Source: Amylostereum areolatum (lineage: Eukaryota > Basidiomycota > Agaricomycetes > Russulales > Stereaceae). Taken from it: a stretch of DNA of 64,000 bases. Position 1 is the stretch's first letter, and each line of letters begins with the position of its first letter. The position numbers were made by a program, and so were the translations under genes. The notes below the pieces were generated by a model. It had not been told where the DNA came from. It was given only the letters and a program-made list of their open reading frames with translations, and made no database searches. Below, piece by piece: positions 37,213 to 47,800 of this stretch. The stretch spans positions 248,001 through 312,000 of the forward strand of contig SAXG01000017.1 of assembly GCA_012932865.1 (NCBI GenBank), written 5' to 3'.

Positions 37213-38542
37213 TCATCGATACGAGCCATGTCCGTATGCATCCCATCCGCGCGCCCCGTGCCTTCCGTCCGTCCTGTTATCCGGGGTCACCGCAGCCCTG
37301 AAGAACTGGGCATCCTGTCGTTCGGCGTCAATGGTAACAACGGATCAATGAAGTCGGAGGGACTTACGTCGAATGTGTCGGGATACGAACCCCCGGATAC
37401 CGTTGGTCGGGACGATGTGGAGGGATTTCCCCGATGACGGCCAGCCTCCCACCCTCTTTCTGCATCCCAATCCAGTCCATGGCGAGAGCGTGCTGAATAC
37501 GTCGAACTTGACGACGCGTAATTTCTTTGATCCAGGGAATCATGTCTGTGGGACCCCCGCGACTCTACACAAACCAGAATTAGCGCCTACAAAAACGTGA
37601 TTGGGCGGTATGGGTGTCACCGATGGATCTTGTGGAAGACGCATGACCTCTCGAACTTGCTCCGAAAGGGGACTGATGGCCCGAAGCGTAATTTTCGGGG
37701 AAGAGGGTCGGCAGCGGGATGCTATAATGCGGAGACGCTTCCAACGACGTGTCTGAGGGCAGACTCCTCAGACTTCTTGCGGAATGCTTGCTTTGGACCA
37801 TCCCCCAATTGTTTTCTGGCGCGACGCTGGAAGCAGGGGAGTGCTCCGTGGATGACGAGGACAATGATTCGTCTTCGAGCGGCAACTGGAACTCGATGAG
37901 ACGCCCGGGCTCCTCGAGGGGACCAGCTTCCGCTGAAGGCGCGACTGCACCTTGCACTGCAAACGGATCTAGACGAAAAACGCCCATCAACAGCCTCATC
38001 TCTTTGGATGCCTGGGTGGCGCGTAGGGGGACCTGCGCGTCGGCTTGATGGAGCGAAGAGGGCGGCGGGGACATGGTCAAGGCGGTATCGAACACGATGC
38101 TCGATGACGAGCGGTCGTCGTGCTCGATCTTGACGGTTGGGGAGGCCGAACGACGCGCCGGGGATGGCGTGTGGAACTCGCCGTCGATGACGGGGTAAAA
38201 CAGGTCATCCTCGTTTGCAGCTGGGGAATATTTGACGTCGAGAGGACCGACGAGGTCTGGAGATGAAACAAGGGAGCGAGCGTCGTAGGCTGCCAGGGAC
38301 GTGGACGAAGACGTGCTGCTGGCGAAGGAGTGGGTTGGGATGTCGTTGGAGTGGTAGTTGGTGGGTGCGGACCGAGCGGCGTAAGTGGTGGTGGTGGACC
38401 ATGATGGAGTCTGGTGGTGAGACCAGATGTCAGAAGAATAGGGTGGGGGACGATTCCAGTGTGCCATCGCATGTGGGTCTGGATATGAACGTCTGGAGGA
38501 GTCGAAGGGGGAGAAGGAGGGGAGATGCGCGACGGCAGCCAT
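37213..38542 (-). CDS. Ser/Pro-rich putative regulatory protein
   Basis: Exons 37621-38542, 37368-37545 and 37213-37297 join in phase (introns 75 and 70 nt with good donors and a pyrimidine-rich acceptor) to 394 residues. The N-terminal 300 residues are Ser, Pro, Thr and His-rich with KYSPAANEDDLFYPVIDGEF and the apparent conserved core VPLRATQASKEMRLLMGVFR; composition resembles disordered parts of fungal transcription factors. Exon 2 encodes a basic stretch IPWIKEITRRQVRRIQHALA. I see no zinc finger, homeodomain or bZIP, so no function is claimed. Exon 1 is solid; exons 2-3 are less certain because the plus strand also reads open there. Confidence 0.6.
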
Positions 38543-41500
38543 GGGACGCGGGGGGAAATAATGGAACGCGGTTTACCAGGAGGAAGGTAGAAGAAGGTTT
38601 GATGCGGATGGGAGCCTGGGGAATTGGTTGGAAGGTCTGATGTTCGGGAGGATCGTTCGAGGAGGGGGAGTCGGGAGAGCAGCATGCGAGGTACTTGAAC
38701 AGATCCCAAGTCGCAGACTCTGACCGGGTTGAAAGGACGGAACAGGCACGAGAACGTAACCGCACGAACCAACTCCGATCGGGCACGCCGTCGACGCCCT
38801 TTACGCCGTGAGCCCGTTTGTGTGAGCTCATCGTTCTGCGCCCGGCCACTTACCGCCTCGCGGAGTCTGGCTCTCCCTCACCCTCTCCCGATCTTCAGCT
38901 TCAGCGCCTGTCTCTAGTCCTTCATTCATTCACCAGCCGCTGACGTGTTCTTGCCTGACCCCGCCCCAGACTCGTTCCCGGTCCTCGTCTCTCTCATGTA
39001 CATGTGGCAACCGCTTCCTCCTCAGATCCGCGCCTCCAACCGCTTTGCTCGGTAACCCGTTGTCCATTCCAATCCCCCCCCTCTCGCCGTTCATTGTACG
39101 TTGACAGTTTCTACGCCCACCTCACTTATCCCCGCCGCTCAATAACTCCCTCTATTCACCGTATCCGTAACTATCCGGCCTATTAACCTTAAATCTCTCC
39201 AGCTTTCTTTTCCCCCACTCCGGCATATTCGCTCCAGGTCCTCCCTTTCCCTTCTCGGTCCCCATCCGTGGAAAATCTCCCCCAGTCCTCGTTTCTCCTC
39301 GATCGCGGTCCGCTTCTTGATCTCAGCCACAAAGCTCCTCACTCCCACCCTTCATTTCCTGTCCAGGGCTTTCTCTCCCTCTTTATTACACGTCCCGCCT
39401 CCTGCATCCTTTGTTTTATCACCTCAAGCGCGTCCGATCTGATCCCTTCCAGCGTCAGACCCGGTAATGATGGGCTGTTGCGTCCTCTGTACTAATCTCC
39501 AAGTCCGCCGGGTGGCCCGTTTCTCGGTCGCAGGCCATCCACGAGACGTTCATCCCTCCTCCCACGCCCAACGCGGACGTTCTAGAATTTCTGACGGTCA
39601 CGCATGCGCACAGTACCGCCTTGCTTTACGGCCCACTTTAAGCACTCTTGCGCGGTCTACTATCACGTTCGACACATCTCCACCGATCACGATCATTCAA
39701 TATTCAATGCTCGTGGACCCACTGTTCGCTGATGGAAATACGCTGTAGGCCTGCTCTCGTTTGCTATTGACTTTTTCCATGGCTGATGCATCGATGACCC
39801 GTTCTTTCCCGACCGACGCGGGGAATCACATCGGCCACACCGTACGTAGCATGATGTTCCAGCGCCGCCGATTGCGCAGATGCAGATGGCTGTCACAAGG
39901 TGACCACGCCGGTAGCCGTATGAGCCCTCTATTCACTCGCCTTCCAAAGTGGCATTGGTCGCCGGTCGGTCTCACTCAGCAGTCTTCCAGACTTCGTCGC
40001 GCATCTAGTAGCTGAGAAGTCAACCCGGGTCCTCTCCAACACGACTTCACCGTCAAGCAACTGCGCTTTCATACCGACGATCTTCGTCCCACGGGCGCAA
40101 CCCGGCTTTTCTTTGCGTCCTCCCCGGGTTCTCCGCCATAATTCCATCATGGCGTTCGCTGACCACCTCACCCCTTTGCTCCCGTCAGTAAAGACCCGCT
40201 GTTCTATGGGCATGAAACGGTTTCTACCCCTTCTTTCTACTTATCATTTGATCATCTCTATATCCGACCAGCCGGTGCATCCACTCCATGCTCTTCGCCC
40301 CTTCGGCGTTGGTTATCATTTCACCTGACCAGTCTTCGGAAGCTCATAACAATAGAGACACCATCCCACTTCCAGTGATCAACGGCTACGACGAGGCCCG
40401 AAAGGCAAACCCATTGCCTTTGCGACGGCTACCTTCGAATAGCTGGGACGACGTCAATAGCCGTAGAGGTTGCCGTAATCTCGAGGACAGTCGACGTAAA
40501 ACCTCAAGGTACACCCGAAGAGTCCTTATTAGCTCTCACGCTGCCCATAGAAGATGTAGCCGCGGTCAGAATGTGCGTCCAAGTCACAGACGCATTCCCT
40601 TCTGTTCAGTTGGGCGGGCATCGCCGTCATCTTACCGCCGAACGAAGTGACTGTATCTAAGTACAGAATCTTGGTTGGAATTAATCGCTACGTGGTGACC
40701 TGATGTACCTCGATCCAAACTCCGTCAAAGAATGACAAGACATGCTTGCTACTTCGTTCCTGCCCTCTCATTTTCATGGGATCTCAAGCCACACGGAAGG
40801 CAGAGGGCTCAGCGTGTATTCTCCGGGGGTCAGAGCAGAATCAATGCGGCCTCAAGCGTGCTGATAGAGATCATGAATAGAGCGACCATGAGGATGCAGT
40901 ATCGTGGTCTGGGCCGCAATCCTCACCATACCCGTTCCGCTCTTTGACGCCTCATCTTTGCTGTGATCTTTCCGGAACTTGTTTTGGTACGCTCATCCTT
41001 AACGTTTTTACCTCATACACCCACACATATCATGGGACCCCCACGGCGGGGCGCTGGTTGTACAGCCTAAGTCGTCCATGGCACACGTCGGGTGGCACAA
41101 GGTACGGCTCGATGGACCGCGCGATCGCCGAGCTTGAGCTCCCAGGTGAGGTTCTCATGGATATTATTGATCCAGGCCACCCAAATTCTCATTTTTCTTG
41201 CGCAACATCTCCCAGCGCACGGTCGCGTACGCGTACACCCCTTTTCACCGTTCGGTAGGCGATGATCGTATTCAGTTTAGCGTTTTCGCGCACGCTCCGA
41301 AGTTAATCGCCGCAGAACAGTCTCAGGCCGTTGACCTTTCGTCTCATGCTAGTCTGTTCACTCCGCGGGGGGGGGGGGGGGGGGGAATCCGCTGTCGCAG
41401 GCCTTACCCGCCTCCCCCGCCGAGTCCCCCCTCCAGAGGTGGAACGCGTTATTTAATTCCCGACCCGCTTGTCAGACTGACTCGTCTGACTAGAAGTCAG

Positions 41501-42023
41501 GCTTCCTCAGAACCTGTCCACCCGCCCGAGTACCTTCGCATTCTAGGTGCGATACCCCATGCGGCGCGAGATAGGGAGGGCACGGAGGGCACGGAGGGCG
41601 TGTGGAACGAGATGCACCGACCGGGTGGCTTCCAAAAATTTCAGTTGTCTGGCGACGTTCCGAGGCGGGTAACCTACAACGTCTGGTACGGGCCGTTTCA
41701 GAGAATCTATAGAACAAAATCTCAGCACCCTCGAAAATGCCTGAGGTTTGCGCCCTGTGGGGAGATGGCGCTTCCCCTGCATGTCGCATGGTGGTGGTAA
41801 TCTCGTTGTACGGCGATCCTTGGGCAGCGCGCACATGGCAGTCCCATGCGATAGATGCAAGGGTATGAAACGCACCTTCTGTACATGTGTCACAAAGCTC
41901 GAAAGAGATGGAACGTGGTCTCACAGTCGGGCGGTCAATTTCGAGGCTCGCCCCGCTCACCCCCCGGTGTGACGCTGACGCACCACACAAAATTCAATTC
42001 TCGCTACATTCCGATCAGTATTG
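38543..42023. other. Gene-poor region with unresolved plus-strand fragments
   Basis: About 3.5 kb. 38850-39450 is strongly C/T-rich on the plus strand, like a long promoter and leader. At 39458-39536 a GT..AG segment with a TACTAAT branch site precedes IHETFIPPPTPNADVLEFLT. From 39781 a frame (MADASMTRSF) can be spliced through GT..AG segments (39841-39878, 39899-39949) into SGIGRRSVSLSSLPDFVAHL and on to about 40187. Another open stretch at 40440-40650 reads EVAVISRTVDVKPQGTPEES. I could not join these into one gene. Near 41112 a frame MDRAIAELELPGEVLMDI resembles an F-box start but ends quickly before a G19 tract. Confidence 0.35.
41367..41385 (+). repeat. G19 mononucleotide tract
   Basis: Nineteen consecutive G on the plus strand, flanked by CTCCGC and AATCCGC. 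Likely unstable and prone to length error in sequencing. Confidence 0.95.
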
Positions 42024-43106
42024 CTATGGCACGTTGTTCAACGACTCTTTCGACCAGCCCCCGACCCACCATCGACACATCCCTTTTCTGACCCCCAATT
42101 GCTCGCGATCGAGGCCTTTCACCCCCAACGTGCCTCGCCATACCGCGTCGAGCTCTCTGCCGTCCTCACCATTTCCCTGCTCGAGCCACGCGATACCTTC
42201 AGCTCTACCCTTTTCAAGGAAGGACTCGCACAGGTCCGCGCGAGTGTAGATGCCCGCGGCGACGAGAGCCCTGGCGGTAGGCGTGCGCGCGAGGAGAGAG
42301 CTGAGCGAATCGAGGAGGGCGTCGTGCGATCGGTCGAAGTGGAGGAGGTCTGAGATTATGACGACGTCGTAGCCCCGTACGCCCTCTGCCGGCAGCAGCG
42401 ATCTGGAAAACAAGTTGGCGATGGCCCCCGAGTCAGTAGGCAGTCGTGGGCCAAGTAGCAGACGGGGAAAGCTCCTACAGGAGGTGTTCGGCACTCCCGC
42501 CCCACTCGTAGCCCTCAGCTCGTACGATAATTTTATTACCCAGTGCGTCGACGTTTCTTTCAACGTTTTCCTTCAAATTTCCAAGGATCCCATCGTCTGG
42601 ATAGTCAGTCACGACCACGAGAGATGGCGGCTCTGGTTGCACCGCCGCGAGCAGCGAGGGGAGAGCTGCGCCGGCCCCCAATTCAACGACTGTCATTTTG
42701 AGGCCATCAGGTAGTGCGTGTAAGGATTCGGGAATAAGATTCACTTTTCCGTCCTTTGACTGGGATCAATCCACGTTCGATACGTTCAGCTAGAAGTAAC
42801 GACGGAGAGAATATGTGATCGGCCAGCAACGTATTCGCCTACAGAGTGCGGTGAAGGCGGTCATGAACAACGGTACACGCTCATCTCGAGTTTCCAAGAC
42901 AAGTACCTTCCCTTCCTAAATTTAATCGAGTGACGCCGCACCTCAGCCGCTGACCACCCCACATACATTAGCCTCGAACATACTTTAGGAGCCACCGTGA
43001 GCGTCAACGGCCCGTAAACGAGTTGCCCATCGTCGTTGGGCGACCGATCGTCAGAGAGAAAGTTGAACGAGTCGTTCAAGATATCTTCAACGCTTTCCGG
43101 GTCCAT
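42024..43106 (-). CDS. EFM7: Efm7-type protein methyltransferase (nicotinamide N-methyltransferase-like)
   Basis: Seven-beta-strand SAM methyltransferase of the family that methylates the N-terminus and Lys2 of elongation factor 1-alpha in yeast. Exons 42984-43106, 42745-42838, 42479-42689 and 42024-42402 join in phase to 268 residues. It starts MDPESVEDIL, continues LVYGPLTLTVAPKANTLLAD, then motif I KIVELGAGAALPSLL, VVVTDYPDDGILGNLKENV (post I), YDVVIISDLLHFDRSHDALL and a final CRWWVGGW. Splicing removes a frame (starting at 42744) that otherwise hides motif I. An in-frame ATG at 43202 would add 32 residues with a basic, Ser-rich N-terminus. Intron 1 is long (145 nt). Divergent from the S10 carboxypeptidase gene. 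Confidence 0.87.
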
Positions 43107-44117
43107 GGGGGCGAATGAGAACGCTTGGACGAAGCGCGCGCTGCTTGAAAACACGGCACGTGACGAGCCAGACTGTTGGACCCGGCGTCTTCCGGAAGGC
43201 ACGGCAAACCAACGTCACCGACGCCAAATTCAAATTGGCACGAAGCTCACAATCCAAGTCTGCTTCCTACTTCTTCTCCCGAATCCCACTGGCAGGACCC
43301 ATGGTCCCAACCCTCAGCGACTTTCACCTTTCCACTTTTCTGCGCTTCTATCAAGACTTGTCCTCACGTAGAAATCATATATTCTATCGCTGCCCTCCTT
43401 ATCGCTATTGCGACCGTTCCACTCTTTCCTCAAGAAGCTCGTTATGGCCACCTTCAACGTTCAGGACCCCATCCCACTCTATCTGCCCCACTCGACTTTG
43501 ACGGAAAGCTTGCTACATCGTCCCACAGTGTCACTCTGTGGGAGAGACCGCCCAAGTTCTTGTGTTTCGCGGGCTTAATGAGGCGCGCTCCGAGCATACA
43601 TCTACTGTTTGCCCTGACGGAATCGCCACGGAAGAAGGTTCGAAGGAGTCTCCGGCCGCAGAGCATTGCCCGCTTCTTAATGAAAACTTTCGGGTCGACA
43701 CCAGCAGGGCCACAACGCCGACCACGAAGAATGCGTGTGGCGTCCGACTCTCTTTTTCAGCTTTGAGGGGCGTTGCAGCCAGCCAGACCACCCTCAGGCT
43801 ATGTACACGACAATGAGTCGCTGTGTCCAGTTTGTTGTGGCGGCTGCTCCACGTTCCACACTCGCATCTTCTTCCGCCTTTTGATCGCTCCCAGGTATTC
43901 ACCGTTCCTCCTTGTTCCTCCTTGTTCCTCGCCCTCGATGAATAGCATTCATCGTCTGAAACTCCTCCCAGAGGCACGCGCTCTTAGAACGACGGTTCTC
44001 CCGGCGTATGTCACGGCGATCTCTGGTGCCGAGGACGAGGATACAAAAGGATTACCTCACGAGCTACCTCTGAACGTGGATCGGCCTTGCGAGTCCCCGT
44101 CATCACCTCTGCGCGCC
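43107..44117. other. Divergent intergenic region with an unassigned open stretch
   Basis: Holds both promoters. Plus-strand frames between 43440 and 43815 (for example VGETAQVLVFRGLNEARSEH, with no ATG, or MATFNVQDPIPLY from 43444) look partly coding but I could not build a start-to-stop model. Contains the 10-bp repeat at 43904-43930. Confidence 0.35.
43904..43930 (+). repeat. 10-bp direct repeat, unit CTTGTTCCTC
   Basis: Two perfect copies of CTTGTTCCTC plus a partial one (CGTTCCTC), about 190 bases before the carboxypeptidase start. Could be a leader pyrimidine element; role unknown. Confidence 0.7.
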
Positions 44118-47100
44118 ATGTTCGCATACCAGTCTGGTTTCGCCCTCAAGGCACTAACATCCTTTTTGGCCCTACACTCTTTATTTCTTCCTCTTGTTCT
44201 CGCAGTGGTACTGACTACGAACAACACGGACATACACTCAGCGGCGTCCACGTCTAGCCCCGCCTTTGTATCCGTCTCAGCGACCCAGTCATCGATCACT
44301 ACTACGACGCCCTCCGCCACCGTACCAAGCGTTTCAAACTCTTCGACATCGACCAACACATCGTCTGCCACGCCCTCGAACGTAATCGCACCCCCGCTGA
44401 AGCCAGGGCAGCTGCCTTCGAGCTTCCCTGCCAATGGCAACATTACGTCCGGTGCAGATTTCGACACATCTTGGCAAGACTGTCAGTAGATAGCTTTATC
44501 TCCTCTAGCGCGCCCAACGAGTTTTAACCTTGTGTTCCGACAGTTTTCCTTGTGACACAAGGCCTTCCCAACATAACATTTCCTCTCGTCCGAAACTTCG
44601 CAGGGAACCTTCCCGTCGGTCGCACTGGTCATCCCAACAACACGTTGTTCTTCTGGGCGTTTGAGCTCAACACAGGATCTCTGACTGCGTCTAGTCAAGA
44701 GCTGCAGGTTGTTCCGTGGATGATCTGGCTCGGTGCTGGAGGAGGGTGAGCGCCGTATTCCCGTTTACTTATCATTATTGTCACACCGGTTCATAGACCT
44801 GGAACATCCGCTTTGCATACGTCAATGATCGCGGTATGTCTATGGCCCGTGATATCCTCATAGATCTCGACATTGTTGACGGCCCTGAGTAGAACGGGCC
44901 AATGATCTTGAACGAGGACTTCACCATATCATCCAATGCGAAGAGCTTTACAAACCTAGTGGACATGTTCTGGATCGATCAACCAGGTATGTTCCGACCT
45001 CGGTCTCCACGCCGTCGTGCTTAATTTACAACCCCAGTGGGCGCTGGTTTCTCCACTGTGGACTCCGATGGCTACGGTAAGTGTCACCCCGAACCTTGAT
45101 CACGGTCCGAGGAGCTCATTGGTCCGTAGCTCAAGACGAGGACGAGATAGCGAGCGACTTCGTATGGACTTTACTCTGCTGTTACCTTGATGCGTGGTGT
45201 CTGACTCGAACTCCAGGTCGGATTTCTCTCGAATCTCGTCAAGATCTTCCCAAGCTTGGCTGAGAGGCCTCTTTATCTCGTTGGGGAGGACTACTCAGGC
45301 GTTTACGTTGTGAGTATCCGTCCCGAGAGCTCCGTTGAGAACTTCTGTTTATAGCGATCACAGTCGTACATCGCAAAAGCGCTTATGGCGTCATCGTCAC
45401 CTCCTGTAAAACTGAGCAAAATCGTCATCGGCAACGGTATCCTCGGAGGCTTCTCAACATACCCCAACCTGGCTACGGTGGGTTCAGTGTCGTTACCAAC
45501 GCTCTTGCACTTCTGCTGAAATGTGACATTGAAGGTCAATATTCTGGAATCATACCCACAGCTCATCGATTTTGATCAAAATGTGTTCGAGGCGTTCCAG
45601 TCAAAGTGCCCAAACCTCTCCGACCTCCCTGAGCATATCGCTGACGTTATAGCAGATCCCACCTTTGTGGATACGATATGAACCTTACGTACCCTCAGAC
45701 GAATCCATTGCCTGCCATTGCCTCGGCACCACAGCGTTCGGCGTTCTGGAAGTCCACGCTTACCGAGGCTGCCAACTCGAGCGTCATGTACAAGCGAGCG
45801 CCGAAACAAAAACGACAAAGTCCTTCCCTCGGACCGGCACTGGACGCATTTTACGGATGTGCATTGTTCGCTGAGATGATCGATTATGCCAGCAACTTTT
45901 CATCGACCTGGGACGGGGGTACGTGAATCTTTCAACTTCATCCACTCGTGAAGATATTCATCTTGAACTCCGTACAGCCTCGGGTGGGCTTGACGTAAGG
46001 CTTCCCTTTACTTCTCCCGCCCCTCTTCTCATCCATCGCAGCTTTACGATGCGTCAAACGTTCTCAACCCCAAAGCCACCCTTGATGGTGGCGTGTACTT
46101 CAACTGTGAGTCCGTTGTGACTGCGGAACTTCTCACTGAATGCATCCCTCGTAACTGTCAGCCCTACAAGTCCGCGGCGCCCTCCATGCACCCTTCAGTA
46201 AAAATTGGACATCAGTCTCAACGTATCCTTTCGGCTCCACGACTAATACTTGTATGTCAGCACCTAAAATTGTTACATTCGTACAGTCACCAATCGCGCT
46301 CATTTGGCAGCCACTTCCTCAAACATCTTCGGCGATCCTAGTCAGTGCTATGCATAACATAATCCCATGCAAATACTTGCTAACTTGCTTTGATAGGCCC
46401 AGAGTTTGTGGCTGCTGTGTACACAAATCAAGACATATTGACTTACACTTTTGCAGACCGGCAATTTTCTTCAACGACTTGGTTGCAAGTGCTGCTTCAC
46501 AGAACATCGAGATCATCCTTTACTCCGGATCGAAAAACATCGTTGCTCATCATAGCGCCCTCGAAGGCAGGCATATTCCATTTCGCTCAGCATTTGTTGA
46601 CCTACTTAACCACGACTTTTAGTTCTCATACAGGTATTACCGATGGTTTCGACAGATATTCCTAGCGCACTGACACACATTTTCCTCAGAATACGACCTT
46701 CGGCGGAGCGCGGGGCTTCACTCGAAAGCCCTCGACGCCCTGGCAAGACGATAGCGGCAATGTTGCCGGAATCACCCATCGAGAACGTGGCATTGTGTAT
46801 GCTCTCTTCGACAACGTGGGCGATTTGATACCTCGAGCATCCCCTAACGCTGTACGTCACTGCCCTCAATCATTGCTTGACACGTGCCCTTATCGCCTTG
46901 TCCGTTCAGGCTTTCGTATTCTTCCGCGACTTCGTCTTGAAGTCCTCATCTATCGGGACGATCACAGTTAACTCGGACAACAAGGCTGTCGTCCTCGGCG
47001 GCGAAGATGCGGCAAACGCTGACGACATACCTCGTATCGTGACCGAGCTGTTCATCGGGGCCTCGACGACGGAGTCGACGATTGCCATGCCGAGTGCGAC

Positions 47101-47242
47101 TGCACAGGCGTGGAAAGACTTCATCGGGAACGTCACTGTGGCGACGCAAGCAGACCAGAGCAATGCAGGTACCCTCGTTGGCGTGTCGGCGAGATGTTTG
47201 GCTGTTCTCTGCAGTTGCCTGGTTGGGTGGCTCGCTCTCTAG
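44118..47242 (+). CDS. S10 serine carboxypeptidase-like secreted protein, catalytic residues replaced
   Basis: Signal/anchor-like N-terminus (FLALHSLFLPLVLAVVL), a Ser/Thr-rich segment, then the full S10 alpha/beta hydrolase fold over many short exons: GRTGHPNNTLFFWAFE, GGPGTSAL, FWIDQPVGAGFST, HLCGYDMNLTYPQ, NTTFGGARGFTRKPSTPW. The family triad is Ser (GESYAG), Asp (YSGxxD) and His (GAGHxVP). Here the first reads GEDYSG (Asp codon 45289-45291), the second YSGSKNIV (Asn codon 46536-46538), the third NVGDLIP (Asp codon 46822-46824). The frame is intact, so the product is probably a non-peptidase paralogue rather than a dead gene. The C-terminus (LVGVSARCLAVLCSCLVGWL) looks like a GPI-anchor signal. 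One intron (46567-46622) starts with GC and precedes an 11-nt exon. Confidence 0.9.
46623..46633 (+). other. 11-nt microexon in the S10 gene
   Basis: TTCTCATACAG between the GC-AG intron 46567-46622 and the next GT-AG intron. It supplies V-L-I-Q before NTTFGG, matching the family (VVIQNTTFGG), and keeps the frame open. Confidence 0.75.
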
Positions 47243-47800
47243 CCCTTCAGGGTCGGTTCAGCGGTTCAGCTTCAAGGCTTGCGGATAACATGTCCGAATC
47301 ACAGTACAGCATGCAGACACCAGTTCCGTCTAGAGACATCATTTCAATCTATAAATCTATGCAACACACAGCTATCTCACCCCACTAGAACTAGCCAACC
47401 CGTGTCACCAACATAGTGAACATGTGCATCAACACAGCGGAATGTATACTGGACTAGGGCTGAGGAACATATGCGCAGGCATGAAGCTACAGAAAGGTAC
47501 CTATTTATATATAACCAATGGGTGACAGAGGACGAGGGAGAAGAGGCGAGGGAGGAGGTTGCGCGCGGGGGTTAGATGGTATACGGGTATGTAAAACATA
47601 TGGTACGGGGGAGGAAACAGAGCGTCAAAAACGACCAAGACAAAATAGCTACAATTGAAACGCAGAGAGATGATGGCAAGACCAAGACCAAAGTGATGTG
47701 CTGGTTGTCCCCGATGAGATCAAACGAGACGGAAACCCAAATTCCTCAGAAATATCGATGAAGGTGAAAATGGAAACACTGTATGTATGCATGCAAGTCG
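47243..47800. other. Convergent spacer between the S10 gene and the phosphodiesterase
   Basis: 3' ends of both genes; A/G-rich stretch at 47520-47580. No gene or RNA seen. Confidence 0.5.

Noticed and set aside
37370..37600. Plus-strand reading YEPPDTVGRDDVEGFP joined to DDGQPPTLFLHPNPVHGE by one extra C
   Set aside because: Needs a frameshift, while the minus strand gives an in-phase spliced model with standard introns.
45590..45680. Apparent frameshift or stop (TGA at 45678-45680) in the S10 gene
   Set aside because: Resolved by an intron from about 45607 to 45653 that restores HLCGYDMNLTYPQ.
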